10,598 nt of DNA from Gammaproteobacteria bacterium. Lineage in GTDB: Bacteria > Pseudomonadota > Gammaproteobacteria > Pseudomonadales > Azotimanducaceae_A. The translations under genes and the position numbers were made by a program. The stretch lies in assembly GCA_026713405.1 (NCBI GenBank), contig JAPOON010000231.1, positions 1-10,598 of the forward strand, in the 5' to 3' direction. Below, one piece after another: positions 1 to 7,035 of the stretch (position 1 is the stretch's first letter; every line of letters begins with the position of its first letter). Under the pieces are notes generated by a model, which did not search any database, had not been told where the DNA came from, and saw only the letters and a program-made list of their open reading frames with translations.

Positions 1-1028
1 ATCTGGACACCCGGGGCGGGCCGGCCGCAGGACCCCGGCTTGGCGCGCTGAAACTCCGGCGTCATGATGGTGTTCACCCCCAGTTCCGTGGAGCCGTACA
101 CCTCGAAAAGCGATTCCTCCGGAAACCGCTCGAGGTAGTCCAGTTTCAGGGCGTAGGACCAGGGCGCCGCGTTGGCAACCATGATCCGCAGCCGGTCGCG
201 CCGGTATTTCCCGATAACATCGTCGGCAAGCTGGCAGATGCGCCTTACCGGAGTCGGCGCCGCGAAGGTGCTGGTCACCTCGTAGGTATCGAGCAGCCTC
301 AGCCAGTCTTCGGCATCGAAGGCGCGCTGCAGCACCGCGGTGTTGCCGAGCAGGTGGGCAATCCCCAGGAAACCGCCCGGCCCCGAGTGGTACAGCGGGC
401 CGGTGGTGAGATAGACATCGTCCGGCCCCCAGCGGAACAGGTTGATCATCTCCTGCATCAGCGTGGGGTCGCCGCCGCCACCCGCCCGCACAGCGCCCTT
501 GGGTTTCCCCGTGGTACCGGAGGTGTAGATCATCGTGCCCGCGGCGGACGGGTCCGCACCCACTTCCACCGGGCCGGCGTCCGCTCTCCCGATCAGGGAG
601 GCGGCTTCGAGCTGGCCGGGCGCCGCCTCACCGTCGTAGACAATGACCTGTGCGACGTTCGGCGTCTCGGGACGAATGCTTGCAAAGAGCGGTGCGAATT
701 CCGCATCGACCAGCGCCACCTTGGCATCGGAGTTGTGCACGACATAAGCCGCTTCCTCCGCAGTGAGCCGATAATTCAGCGGTACGGAGATGGCGCCCAC
801 CTTGCGCGCGGCATGACCGCAGGCCACCGGCCAGTGTGAGTTGCGGCCGCACCACATGACCCTGTCGCCGGGCTCGACCCCCAGCTCGAGGAAGACGTTC
901 GCCAGCCGATTCGCGTTGGCTTCGAGCTCGGCAAAGCTCCAGCGGATTTCCTCTCCGCCGGGCCGATCTTCTATCAGCGCGGGTTTGTCACCCAGTCGAT
1001 TCGCAAGATCGGTCAGCATGTCCGGCAT
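1..1028 (-). CDS. Acyl-CoA synthetase, AMP-binding family (partial, C-terminus off the window)
   Basis: This is a class I adenylate-forming enzyme, which activates a carboxylic acid with ATP to an acyl-adenylate and then to acyl-CoA in the cytoplasm. The 342 visible residues hold the N-terminal domain up to the adenylation motifs: the phosphate-binding loop YTSGTTGKPKG at 168-178, PLYHSGP at 211-217, NAAPW at 286-290 and VYGSTE at 310-315. The C-terminal lid domain with the catalytic Lys lies beyond base 1, since full enzymes run to roughly 500 residues. I chose the ATG at 1028 because GGAGG lies 9-10 nt upstream; an in-frame ATG at 1019 is possible. Loop sequences such as LYHSGP recall the FadD-type ligases of fatty acids and steroid side chains, but the substrate cannot be read from sequence. 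It runs in the same direction as the SDR gene behind it, 232 bp away, and probably has its own promoter. Confidence 0.93.
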   Translation of the reverse strand, partial: MPDMLTDLANRLGDKPALIEDRPGGEEIRWSFAELEANANRLANVFLELGVEPGDRVMWCGRNSHWPVACGHAARKVGAISVPLNYRLTAEEAAYVVHNSDAKVALVDAEFAPLFASIRPETPNVAQVIVYDGEAAPGQLEAASLIGRADAGPVEVGADPSAAGTMIYTSGTTGKPKGAVRAGGGGDPTLMQEMINLFRWGPDDVYLTTGPLYHSGPGGFLGIAHLLGNTAVLQRAFDAEDWLRLLDTYEVTSTFAAPTPVRRICQLADDVIGKYRRDRLRIMVANAAPWSYALKLDYLERFPEESLFEVYGSTELGVNTIMTPEFQRAKPGSCGRPAPGVQ

Positions 1029-1068
1029 GTTCCAGATCCCTCCGTGTCTACGCCCGAAAACAGGGGCC

Positions 1069-1097
1069 AGAATCCAGCGACCGATTCGTTTCGTCAA
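1069..1097 (-). promoter_or_regulatory. Candidate sigma70-type promoter for the acyl-CoA synthetase
   Basis: Read on the minus strand, TTGACG (1097-1092; five of six bases match the -35 consensus) is followed after exactly 17 bp by GATTCT (1074-1069; three of six bases match the -10 consensus). This leaves a leader of about 35-40 nt before the ATG at 1028. The -10 element is weak, so this is only a candidate. It would let the ligase be transcribed apart from the SDR gene. Confidence 0.35.
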
Positions 1098-1229
1098 GGC
1101 TTTGCTGGAATCGGAAGCCTCTCGCAGCGAAACACCGGCGGCGCAAGCCCGAAGCCAGAGGGGCGATGCACGCCGCCATACAACCCAACCCGCTTGCGTA
1201 CCGTCGCCGTTCCCGCACGGCAATCGCCG

Positions 1230-1257
1230 CCGGCCGGCCCCGGGAAAAGCCGGCCGG
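1230..1257 (-). terminator. GC-rich hairpin just downstream of the SDR gene
   Basis: CCGGCCGGC (1230-1238) and GCCGGCCGG (1249-1257) form a perfect 9-bp all-GC stem with a 10-nt loop, 3 nt beyond the SDR stop codon. No U-run follows on the minus strand, so it is not a classical intrinsic terminator. It may still stabilise the 3' end of the mRNA or weaken read-through into the ligase gene. The rest of 1029-1260 shows no coding signal. Confidence 0.35.
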
Positions 1258-1260
1258 ATC

Positions 1261-2019
1261 TCAGATCGCCGTCATTCCCGCATCGACCGTGAATTCGGCG
1301 CCGGTGACGTAATTCGACTCATCCGACGCCAGGTACAGTATGCAGTTGGCAATGTCCCGGGCTTCGCCCATCCGGCCGAGGGGCACCTGCTCCCGCGGCA
1401 ACTCCCGGGGCCCGGAGCCGGCGCCGGCCTGCGCCTGCATGTTGGTCCGGATGAACCCCGGGTGCACGGAATTGCAGCGGATGTTGTCCGGCGCACCCTC
1501 AACCGCCAGCGTCTTCGACATGATGCGCACACCGCCCTTGGCCGCTCCGTAAGCGGAACAGGTGGCAATCCCCACCAGCCCCGCCACGGAGGAGAGGTTG
1601 ACGATGGAGCCGCCGCCGGAATCGCGCATGGCCGCCATTCCATACTTGCAGCCCAGGAAAACGCTGGTCAGATTGACGTCGATCTGCCGGTGCCAGTCGG
1701 CAAGCGTCATCTCGGCAATCGGCATCAGCACGGCGATACCGGCATTGTTGACCAGCACGTCGAGGCGACCGTATTCGCCGAGGGTGCGGTCGATTACGGC
1801 CTGCCACTGCGCTTCGCTGGTGACATCCTGGTGCAGGGCAAGCGCTTCGCCACCGGCCTCCCGGATTGCCTCCGCGCACCGCCCGGCCCCCGGCTCATCG
1901 ATATCGGTGACCACAACTTTGGCGCCCTCGGCGCCGAGCGTAACCGCCGTTGTGTACCCGAGACCCGGGTCCGAAGCCCCTCCGGTCACGATGGCCACCT
2001 TGTCCTGTACTCTGCTCAT
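1261..2019 (-). CDS. Short-chain dehydrogenase/reductase (SDR), NAD-type
   Basis: This 252-residue classical SDR oxidises or reduces an alcohol/ketone pair with a nicotinamide cofactor. The glycine-rich cofactor loop TGGASDPGLG (12-21) carries one extra residue compared with the usual TGxxxGxG. Asp39 and Asp41 at the end of the second strand suggest NAD(H) over NADP(H). NNAG is at 91-94, and the structural and catalytic residues are N116, S144, Y157 and K161 (YGAAK), with PG at 187-188. The length is normal and the C-terminal GAEFTVDAGMT is typical. The ATG at 2019 follows GAGG with a 5-nt gap. Its place between an acyl-CoA ligase and a DUF35/thiolase pair suggests a hydroxyacyl-CoA or alicyclic alcohol dehydrogenase in acid catabolism; that role is inferred. 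Confidence 0.93.
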   Translation of the reverse strand: MSRVQDKVAIVTGGASDPGLGYTTAVTLGAEGAKVVVTDIDEPGAGRCAEAIREAGGEALALHQDVTSEAQWQAVIDRTLGEYGRLDVLVNNAGIAVLMPIAEMTLADWHRQIDVNLTSVFLGCKYGMAAMRDSGGGSIVNLSSVAGLVGIATCSAYGAAKGGVRIMSKTLAVEGAPDNIRCNSVHPGFIRTNMQAQAGAGSGPRELPREQVPLGRMGEARDIANCILYLASDESNYVTGAEFTVDAGMTAI

Positions 2020-2039
2020 TTTTGCCTCTAGTGATTGGC

Positions 2040-2059
2040 TAATCGATGCGAATCGGTTA
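2040..2059. promoter_or_regulatory. Imperfect palindrome in the SDR / DUF35 divergent promoter region
   Basis: TAATCGAT (2040-2047) and ATCGGTTA (2052-2059) are inverted copies with seven of eight positions matching, separated by GCGA. The site sits in the middle of the 80-bp gap between two divergent start codons (2019 and 2100), where one bound dimer could control both transcripts. Size and shape suit a TetR- or MarR-type operator. No regulator gene for it lies in the window. Confidence 0.45.
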
Positions 2060-2099
2060 AAACAGTCATTTTAGACGGTAACCAGCGGACGGGGGACCC

Positions 2100-2540
2100 A
2101 TGCCGAGCATCGCCAACACGCAGCCCATTGCGGAGGGCCTGTTCACCTGGCCTTCCAACGACCCGAGGCTTCTCGGCAGCAGATGCCGCGACTGCGGCGT
2201 GGTGACCTTTCCCGCGCAATCCGGCTGCCCGGCCTGCTGCGGCCAGGACACCGAGACCCTGGAACTCGAACGCAAGGGCAAGCTGTGGACCTGGACGATT
2301 CAGGGGTTCCTGCCCAACCGGCCGCCGTACGAAGGGCCCGAGACACCGGAGACCTTTCGGCCATTCGGCGTCGGCTACGTCGAGTTGCCCGGCCAGGTGC
2401 GCGTCGAAGCGCGCCTGCAGACCGAAGACCTGTCCAGGCTGCGCATCGGCATGGACATGGACCTGGTCGTCGAGAAATACATTGAACGGGACGGCAAGGA
2501 CATCATCGCCTTTTTCTTCCGTCCCTCCGACGAAACCTGA
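2100..2540 (+). CDS. DUF35 Zn-ribbon/OB-fold protein (thiolase partner)
   Basis: This is a 146-residue protein of the DUF35 family (rubredoxin-like Zn ribbon followed by an OB-fold). The four zinc ligands are Cys29, Cys32, Cys43 and Cys46, in a CX2C-X10-CX2C pattern; the OB-fold spans about 55-140. Known relatives are subunits or domains that bind thiolase-family proteins, for example the DUF35 domain of ChsH2 that pairs with the Ltp2 aldolase in steroid side-chain degradation, and they can bind acyl-CoA. The gene ends 33 bp before a thiolase-like gene on the same strand, so the two very likely form one operon and one complex. The start ATG is preceded by GGGGGA. Family assignment is firm; the exact reaction is not known. 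Confidence 0.92.
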   Translation: MPSIANTQPIAEGLFTWPSNDPRLLGSRCRDCGVVTFPAQSGCPACCGQDTETLELERKGKLWTWTIQGFLPNRPPYEGPETPETFRPFGVGYVELPGQVRVEARLQTEDLSRLRIGMDMDLVVEKYIERDGKDIIAFFFRPSDET

Positions 2541-2573
2541 TCGAACGCAACCAACCGGAAAAGGAGCTAGCGC

Positions 2574-3716
2574 GTGGACGTAGCAATCATCGGCATCGGC
2601 ATTCATCCCTTCGGCCGCACCGAAGGCGTCAGCGGCCTGGAACAGGGCACCTACGCTGCGCGCCAGGCACTGGAGGACACGGGGCTCGACTGGAGCGACA
2701 TGCAGTTCGCCTACGGCGGCTCGGCGGCGGCGGGCGCTGCCGACACCATGGTCTCCAAGCTGGGGCTGACGGGACTGCAGTTCATCAACGTCTCCAACGG
2801 CTGCGCCACCGGGGGCAGCGCCCTGCAGTCGGCCTACATGGCCATACAGTCCGGCATGTTCGATATCGGCATGGCGGTCGGGTTCGACAAGCACCCGCGC
2901 GGCGCCTTCACCGTCAATCCCGAGGGCAGCGGCCTCGGCAAGTGGTACGGCGACATCGGCATGGCGCTCACCCCGCAGTTCTTCGGCATGAAGATCCAGC
3001 GCTACATGCACGACTACGGCATCAGCGAAGACGCGCTCGTCCGGGTTGCCGTGAAGAACTACCGGAACGGGTCGAAGAACCCCAACGCCTGGCGGCGCAA
3101 ACCCTTCAGCTACGAGGATGTATCCGAGTCGATGATGGTCTGTCATCCGCTGCGCAAGTACATGTTCTGCTCCCCCGCCGAGGGCGGCTGCGCCATGATC
3201 CTGTGCCGCGCGGACAAGGCCCGCCAGTTCACGTCAAAGCCGGTATTCCTCAAGGCCGTGGCCGTAAAGACGCGGCAGTTCGGCTCCTTCGAGGTGTTCT
3301 CCCAGTCACAGGCGCTCGACCGCGCGCCCGCGCCCACCGTCCAGGCATCCACGACGGCGTTCGAGATGGCCGGCGTCGGCCCGGAAGACATCGATGTGGC
3401 GCAACTCCAGGACACGGAATCCGGCGCCGAGATCATGCACATGGCGGAAAACGGCTTCTGCGCCGACGGCGATCAGGAGAAATGGCTGCAGGAAGGCTAC
3501 ACCGAGATCGACGGCAAGCTGCCGGTGAACACCGACGGCGGCTGCATGGCCAACGGCGAGCCGGTGGGTGCGTCAGGTTTGCGCCAGGTCTACGAGATCT
3601 GCGTACAGCTACGCGGCGAAGCGGGCGAACGGCAGGTTCCGAATAACCCGAGCACCGGGTATACCCATGTCTATGGGGCGCCCGGTCTGAGCGGAGTGAC
3701 CGTACTGACGAACTGA
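2574..3716 (+). CDS. Thiolase-superfamily (lipid-transfer protein/SCP-x-like) protein lacking both active-site His
   Basis: The 380-residue product has the thiolase fold of the SCP-x/Ltp branch. The GTG start at 2574 is supported by AAGGAG seven nt upstream, and MDVAIIGIGIHPFGR is a normal N-terminus. The nucleophile-position Cys77 lies in NGCATGG. Two usual catalytic motifs are altered. The HDCF-type His motif reads QDTE (279-282), and the GHP of the C-terminal half reads GEP (328-330, within NTDGGCMANGEPVGASG). The end reads HVYGAPG (365-371) in place of the Cys-containing loop of biosynthetic thiolases. An ordinary thiolysis mechanism is therefore doubtful. With the DUF35 partner just upstream, a retro-aldol or other C-C bond reaction on an acyl-CoA is a fair alternative, as is an unorthodox thiolase. 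The stop is one nt from the convergent HAD gene. Confidence 0.9.
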   Translation: MDVAIIGIGIHPFGRTEGVSGLEQGTYAARQALEDTGLDWSDMQFAYGGSAAAGAADTMVSKLGLTGLQFINVSNGCATGGSALQSAYMAIQSGMFDIGMAVGFDKHPRGAFTVNPEGSGLGKWYGDIGMALTPQFFGMKIQRYMHDYGISEDALVRVAVKNYRNGSKNPNAWRRKPFSYEDVSESMMVCHPLRKYMFCSPAEGGCAMILCRADKARQFTSKPVFLKAVAVKTRQFGSFEVFSQSQALDRAPAPTVQASTTAFEMAGVGPEDIDVAQLQDTESGAEIMHMAENGFCADGDQEKWLQEGYTEIDGKLPVNTDGGCMANGEPVGASGLRQVYEICVQLRGEAGERQVPNNPSTGYTHVYGAPGLSGVTVLTN

Positions 3717-3717
3717 G

Positions 3718-4527
3718 TCAGAGCTCTCCACTCCCCAGCAAGCGGTGAATGGCGTGGGCCACGCCTGCTTCCGTGTTCGGCTTGCTGATGTACGTTGCTT
3801 CCGACTTCGTGGCGGCATCGGCCTGCCCCATGGCCACTGAAGCGCCCGCCAGCCTGAACATGTCCACGTCGTTCTCGGCGTCGCCGAAGGCAACGACGGT
3901 TGCCGGGTCGAGACCCATGTGATCGCAGGCCGCTGCAAGCGCCGCTCCCTTGGTGGCGTCGCGAGCCGTGAGGGTGAGAATGATCTTGCCGGTGGGGCCG
4001 ATCGAGTCCAGGACGGCAACCGTATCGCGGAAAGGCTCCTCGAGTTCTGCGCGTATGCGCTCTCCGCAGCGGCTGCCCTGAATCGCGGCAATTCTGGGGA
4101 CGTTCCCGTTCATTACCCGCAACCTTTCCGTCCAGCGCATTTCCGGCGCCAGGAATCGCTGCTCGGGCCGGCCGTCCATCTTGATCTCGACATCGTCGCT
4201 GAGCGTCACCGTGGCGATACACCGCTCCTCGTTGCAGATCGCATAGAGCGCCTCGACGAAATCGGCGGGCAGCCGCCGGTCGAAGACATCGCCGGGCAGC
4301 GCCGGGTCGTACACCTGGGCGCCGGAACAGGCGATCCCCGGCCCGTCGATGCCGAGCCGCTCGCCGAGACCGAGCGCGAAATGAGACCAGCGCGCGGTGG
4401 CGATGATGACCTTGAGGCCCGCATCCAGCGCCGCGCGCACGGCATTGACGTTGGCTTCCGGAACCTCCTCGCCCACCAGCAGGGTTCCGTCCAGATCGAT
4501 GGCCAGTGCTGAAAACTGCATATCCAT
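3718..4527 (-). CDS. HAD-superfamily hydrolase, Cof/type IIB
   Basis: This 269-residue haloacid-dehalogenase-like phosphatase has all core motifs. DLDGT (11-15) gives the nucleophile Asp11 and acid/base Asp13. Motif II Thr44 lies in IIATAR, motif III is Lys193 (DATKG), and motif IV is GDAEND (215-220). The cap inserted between motifs II and III (about 75-185) is of the C2/IIB kind, as in Cof, YbiV and sugar phosphatases. Such enzymes usually release phosphate from small sugar phosphates or cofactors; the substrate here is unknown. The ATG at 4527 has AAGG about 7 nt upstream; a second ATG at 4521 is possible. It follows phaR by 72 bp on the same strand and may be the third gene of that operon. 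No link to storage metabolism is known to me. Confidence 0.9.
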   Translation of the reverse strand: MDMQFSALAIDLDGTLLVGEEVPEANVNAVRAALDAGLKVIIATARWSHFALGLGERLGIDGPGIACSGAQVYDPALPGDVFDRRLPADFVEALYAICNEERCIATVTLSDDVEIKMDGRPEQRFLAPEMRWTERLRVMNGNVPRIAAIQGSRCGERIRAELEEPFRDTVAVLDSIGPTGKIILTLTARDATKGAALAAACDHMGLDPATVVAFGDAENDVDMFRLAGASVAMGQADAATKSEATYISKPNTEAGVAHAIHRLLGSGEL

Positions 4528-4599
4528 TGCACCTTGAGAGTGAAAACGGGCATTGCCCCCAAACGGGGCCGGGATTCAATTCAATGCAGGCAACGCCGG

Positions 4600-5070
4600 C
4601 TATCGGGACTTGTCGTCGCCGGATTCGGGCTCATCGACTTCCTCGGACGACCGATCCGGCCGCGGAGGCGGCTGCCCCGGCCAGCGCGGTTCGAACGCCT
4701 GGCGCATCAGGTTGAGCGGGTTCATCTCGTTGATTTGCCTGAGATGGGTACGCCACTGATCCTGGTGATCCAGAAAGGCCACGATGCTCTGTTCGATATA
4801 ACGCCCCACGACGCCGCCCATGCGGTCTCCGTAGAAGCGGATGAGGTTCTCGATCACCCGGTTGGTCAGCACGCTCTCGTGCCCCTCGGTCTCCTGCTCC
4901 GCCAGGATCTGCAGCAACACGGAGCGGGTGATGTCCTCACCACCCTTGCCGTCGACGACATGGATGCTCTCGCCGGCGACGATCAGCTTGCGCACATCCT
5001 CGATGGTGACGTACCGGCTCTCGGTGGTGTTGTAGAGGCGCCGGTTGGGGTACTTCTTGAGCTCGTGCAT
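4600..5070 (-). CDS. phaR: PhaR, PHA synthesis repressor
   Basis: PhaR represses phasin and other PHA genes and is released from DNA when it binds nascent PHA granules. The frame is open further upstream, but I start at ATG 5070: the protein then begins MHELKKYPNRRLYNT, the conserved family N-terminus, and GGGAAAAG precedes it. The 156 residues hold the N-terminal DNA-binding/accumulation-regulator domain (about 3-58, RRLYNT at 10-15, ending in SVLLQIL) and the PHB_acc helix region (about 66-100). An acidic, proline-rich tail with little expected structure follows (about 130-156). It sits one nt after the phaC stop, so translation is probably coupled to PhaC. The likely target in this window is the phaP promoter at 9660-9713. 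Confidence 0.95.
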   Translation of the reverse strand: MHELKKYPNRRLYNTTESRYVTIEDVRKLIVAGESIHVVDGKGGEDITRSVLLQILAEQETEGHESVLTNRVIENLIRFYGDRMGGVVGRYIEQSIVAFLDHQDQWRTHLRQINEMNPLNLMRQAFEPRWPGQPPPRPDRSSEEVDEPESGDDKSR

Positions 5071-5071
5071 G

Positions 5072-6748
5072 TCACTTTTCCCGGACGTACAGGCCCGGGG
5101 CATCGTCCAGCGGCGGATAGCCACGGCTGCCGAGGGCGGCCGGCGCGTCCTTTTCTTCGGAGTGGGACTTCAGCCAGGCGACCCAGTGATCGCGCCAGTT
5201 GCCCACCGTCTGCTCGCTGTCCTGCCACCACGCATTGGCGTCACGGGGCAGGGCCTCGTTGCGCCAGTACCTCAGGTGCCGGTTGTCCGGCCGGGCGCTG
5301 ATGGTCTGGGTATGGGTCTGTCTGGTAAGTACAAACTCAATATCGCCGCCAAACAGCTGCGCGCTGCGGTAGCAGGCCTGCCATGGCGTGATGTGGTCGG
5401 TGGAGCCCGCCATGATGTATACCGGATAGTCGGTGCGCGAAAGGTCGAGCCCGTGCCCGAGCAGCTCCAGATTCCCGTTCGCCAGACGGTTCGTGTGGCC
5501 GAGATCGATCAGGTCGCACTGGAACTCGGCCGGGACCCGGGTGTAGTCCAGGGACCAGAACAGGAGTGGAGGGGCGAGCGGGTCTGCGCCGCGAAAATAG
5601 TTGCTGCGCATGAAGCTGAACACGCTCTGGTCGAGCCGCAACATGGCGAACATCTCCAGGATGTCCCGCTCCGTCAGGCCACCCTGGGCGCGGACGCGCT
5701 GTTTCTGGGCAGCGACCGATTCGTCGGTGACGAACAGGGTGAAGCCGCTGTCGCCCGGCTCGTTGTCGAGAATCGAAACGAACAGGGAGAGGGAATTCAG
5801 CCAGTCGTCGCCCCGGGCCTCGAGTACGCCTGCCGCCGTCGCGGCGACAATGCCCCCCGCACAGAGGCCGATCATGTCGATTTTCCGCTGGCGGGTGATG
5901 CTTCTGGTGATGCGTGCCGCTTCGATCACGCCTTCCGTGTAGGTGGCCAGCGACCAGTGGGCATCGTCACGGGACGGGTTTTTCCAGCTCATGGCGAAAA
6001 CCTGGATACCGTTGTCCACCAGTTGCTGGAAAAGGCTGCGGTCGGGCGTCAGGTCGCCGAGATAGTATCGATTCACCTGGCTGAACACGTACAACAGCGG
6101 TTTCTTGTGCACCTTGGGGGTGGTGGGATCGTACTGGATCAGTTCAAACAGTTCGTTGCGGAAAACCACCTTGCCCCGGGTGGCGGCCACTTCCCGGCCC
6201 AACTCGAACGCATTGCGGTCTGCCACGGCCGGATAGCCGTGATTGTTCTGCAGGTCGTCGAAGAATTGCTGAATGCCCTTCACCACGCTCGCGCCGTTGG
6301 TCTCGATCGCCTTCCTGATGGCTTCCGGGGTGAACGGGCTGTTGACCGGCGCGTAGATGTCCTTGGCCGCATCCATGAGGAACTGCGCGCGTTGCCGGTC
6401 GATGCCTACGAGGCCGGATTTCTCCACCCACTCGTCCAGGGTACGAGACCAGGCGACATACGACTGCCGAACGCGCCTGAATATCGGGTTCTCGTTCCAG
6501 GCCGGGTCTTCGAAGCGCGAGTCCGCGGGCAGTTTGTCCGGCGCATTGCCGAACCAGATGTTGGCCAGCTCCGCCTGGTAGCGCATCTGGGTTTCCAGCG
6601 CCAGGGCCGGATGGGCGCCCAGGTCCCGGGAGAATTGCTCCCAGGCTTCGGTGACGCTCTGCCGGTCGGCGCCCCACATGCTGCCGAGCGAAAGGCCCTC
6701 GACTCCGTCGGCGCCTTTTTCCGCATCGTTGTTGGCTGTCTCGCTCAC
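5072..6748 (-). CDS. phaC: Poly(3-hydroxyalkanoate) synthase, class I type
   Basis: PhaC polymerises 3-hydroxyacyl-CoA into polyester on the granule surface and releases CoA. The frame is open to an ATG at 6994, but the extra 82 residues are Arg/Ala/Pro-rich and unlike the family. The GTG at 6748 has AAGGAG six nt upstream and gives 558 residues, normal for a single-subunit class I enzyme. The PhaC N-terminal domain covers about 60-230. The alpha/beta hydrolase core carries the lipase-like box GLCAGG (294-299) with nucleophile Cys296, Asp451 (TDHITPW) and His479. Around the His the sequence is QTHTQTI, where the best-known class I enzymes have SGHIQSI. No phaA or phaB adjoins it, so monomer supply must come from elsewhere, for example from beta-oxidation. 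It is the first gene of the phaC-phaR transcript. Confidence 0.96.
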   Translation of the reverse strand: MSETANNDAEKGADGVEGLSLGSMWGADRQSVTEAWEQFSRDLGAHPALALETQMRYQAELANIWFGNAPDKLPADSRFEDPAWNENPIFRRVRQSYVAWSRTLDEWVEKSGLVGIDRQRAQFLMDAAKDIYAPVNSPFTPEAIRKAIETNGASVVKGIQQFFDDLQNNHGYPAVADRNAFELGREVAATRGKVVFRNELFELIQYDPTTPKVHKKPLLYVFSQVNRYYLGDLTPDRSLFQQLVDNGIQVFAMSWKNPSRDDAHWSLATYTEGVIEAARITRSITRQRKIDMIGLCAGGIVAATAAGVLEARGDDWLNSLSLFVSILDNEPGDSGFTLFVTDESVAAQKQRVRAQGGLTERDILEMFAMLRLDQSVFSFMRSNYFRGADPLAPPLLFWSLDYTRVPAEFQCDLIDLGHTNRLANGNLELLGHGLDLSRTDYPVYIMAGSTDHITPWQACYRSAQLFGGDIEFVLTRQTHTQTISARPDNRHLRYWRNEALPRDANAWWQDSEQTVGNWRDHWVAWLKSHSEEKDAPAALGSRGYPPLDDAPGLYVREK

Positions 6749-6977
6749 TGCAATCTCCTTTTTTCGTGACTCACTCAGGAGCCATGCATCGGCGATGGCG
6801 CCGATAAAAGCACTGATGTACACTCCGCGCCGCTCGGGATCGCGGCCATGGGTTTCCTGGGACAAGCGGGCTGGCTGCCTGGCCGCCGGCATCGCGTCCG
6901 GGGCGCCTTCAGGACGCATTGCCGGGCAGGCCCACGCCGCCTGCACCACCGGAAACGCCAGGCGCCGCCGGGCACAT

Positions 6978-6988
6978 GATACTGTATC
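6978..6988. promoter_or_regulatory. Perfect short palindrome between phaC and the DUF6489-like gene
   Basis: GATAC (6978-6982), a central T and GTATC (6984-6988) make a perfect 11-bp palindrome in the 287-bp gap between the divergent phaC (start 6748) and the gene at 7036. It lies about 50 bp before the latter start and about 230 bp before phaC. It may be an operator or only a chance match. I could not assign a convincing promoter for phaC in this gap. Confidence 0.3.
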
Positions 6989-7008
6989 TGCCATGACAAT
7001 TTGCCGGA

Positions 7009-7026
7009 ACGGCCTCTCCGGGCCGT
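7009..7026 (+). promoter_or_regulatory. Leader hairpin directly before the DUF6489-like gene
   Basis: ACGGCC (7009-7014) and GGCCGT (7021-7026) form a perfect 6-bp stem with a 6-nt loop, ending nine nt before the ATG at 7036. No clear Shine-Dalgarno sequence lies between stem and start. The hairpin therefore overlaps the ribosome landing zone and could limit or shape translation. Confidence 0.35.
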
Positions 7027-7035
7027 GAAATTGCT

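Noticed and set aside
841..2031. Plus-strand 396-codon frame over the acyl-CoA synthetase and SDR genes
   Set aside because: It is an antisense shadow. The composition is Arg/Pro/Ser-rich and no motif is present, while both minus-strand genes have clear signature motifs.
2028..3146. Minus-strand 372-codon frame opposite the DUF35 and thiolase genes
   Set aside because: The plus strand carries both a Cys4 ribbon and the thiolase blocks. The antisense frame has no coherent domain.
4557..4568. CCCC-AAAC-GGGG hairpin between phaR and the HAD gene as a terminator
   Set aside because: The stem is four pairs with a bulge and a weak, interrupted U-run. The HAD gene is more likely to be co-transcribed with phaR.
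5071..5124. An 18-residue N-terminal extension of PhaR
   Set aside because: It would overlap the end of phaC, and the conserved family start MHELKKYPNRRLYN lies at ATG 5070.
5045..6769. Long plus-strand open frame of 574 codons opposite phaC
   Set aside because: It is the high-GC antisense shadow of phaC. It shows no recognisable domain, while the minus strand has a complete PhaC with its triad.
6749..6994. An 82-residue N-terminal extension of PhaC starting at ATG 6994
   Set aside because: It is Arg/Ala/Pro-rich, unlike PhaC N-termini, and has no ribosome-binding site. GTG 6748 has AAGGAG at the right distance and gives the normal length.
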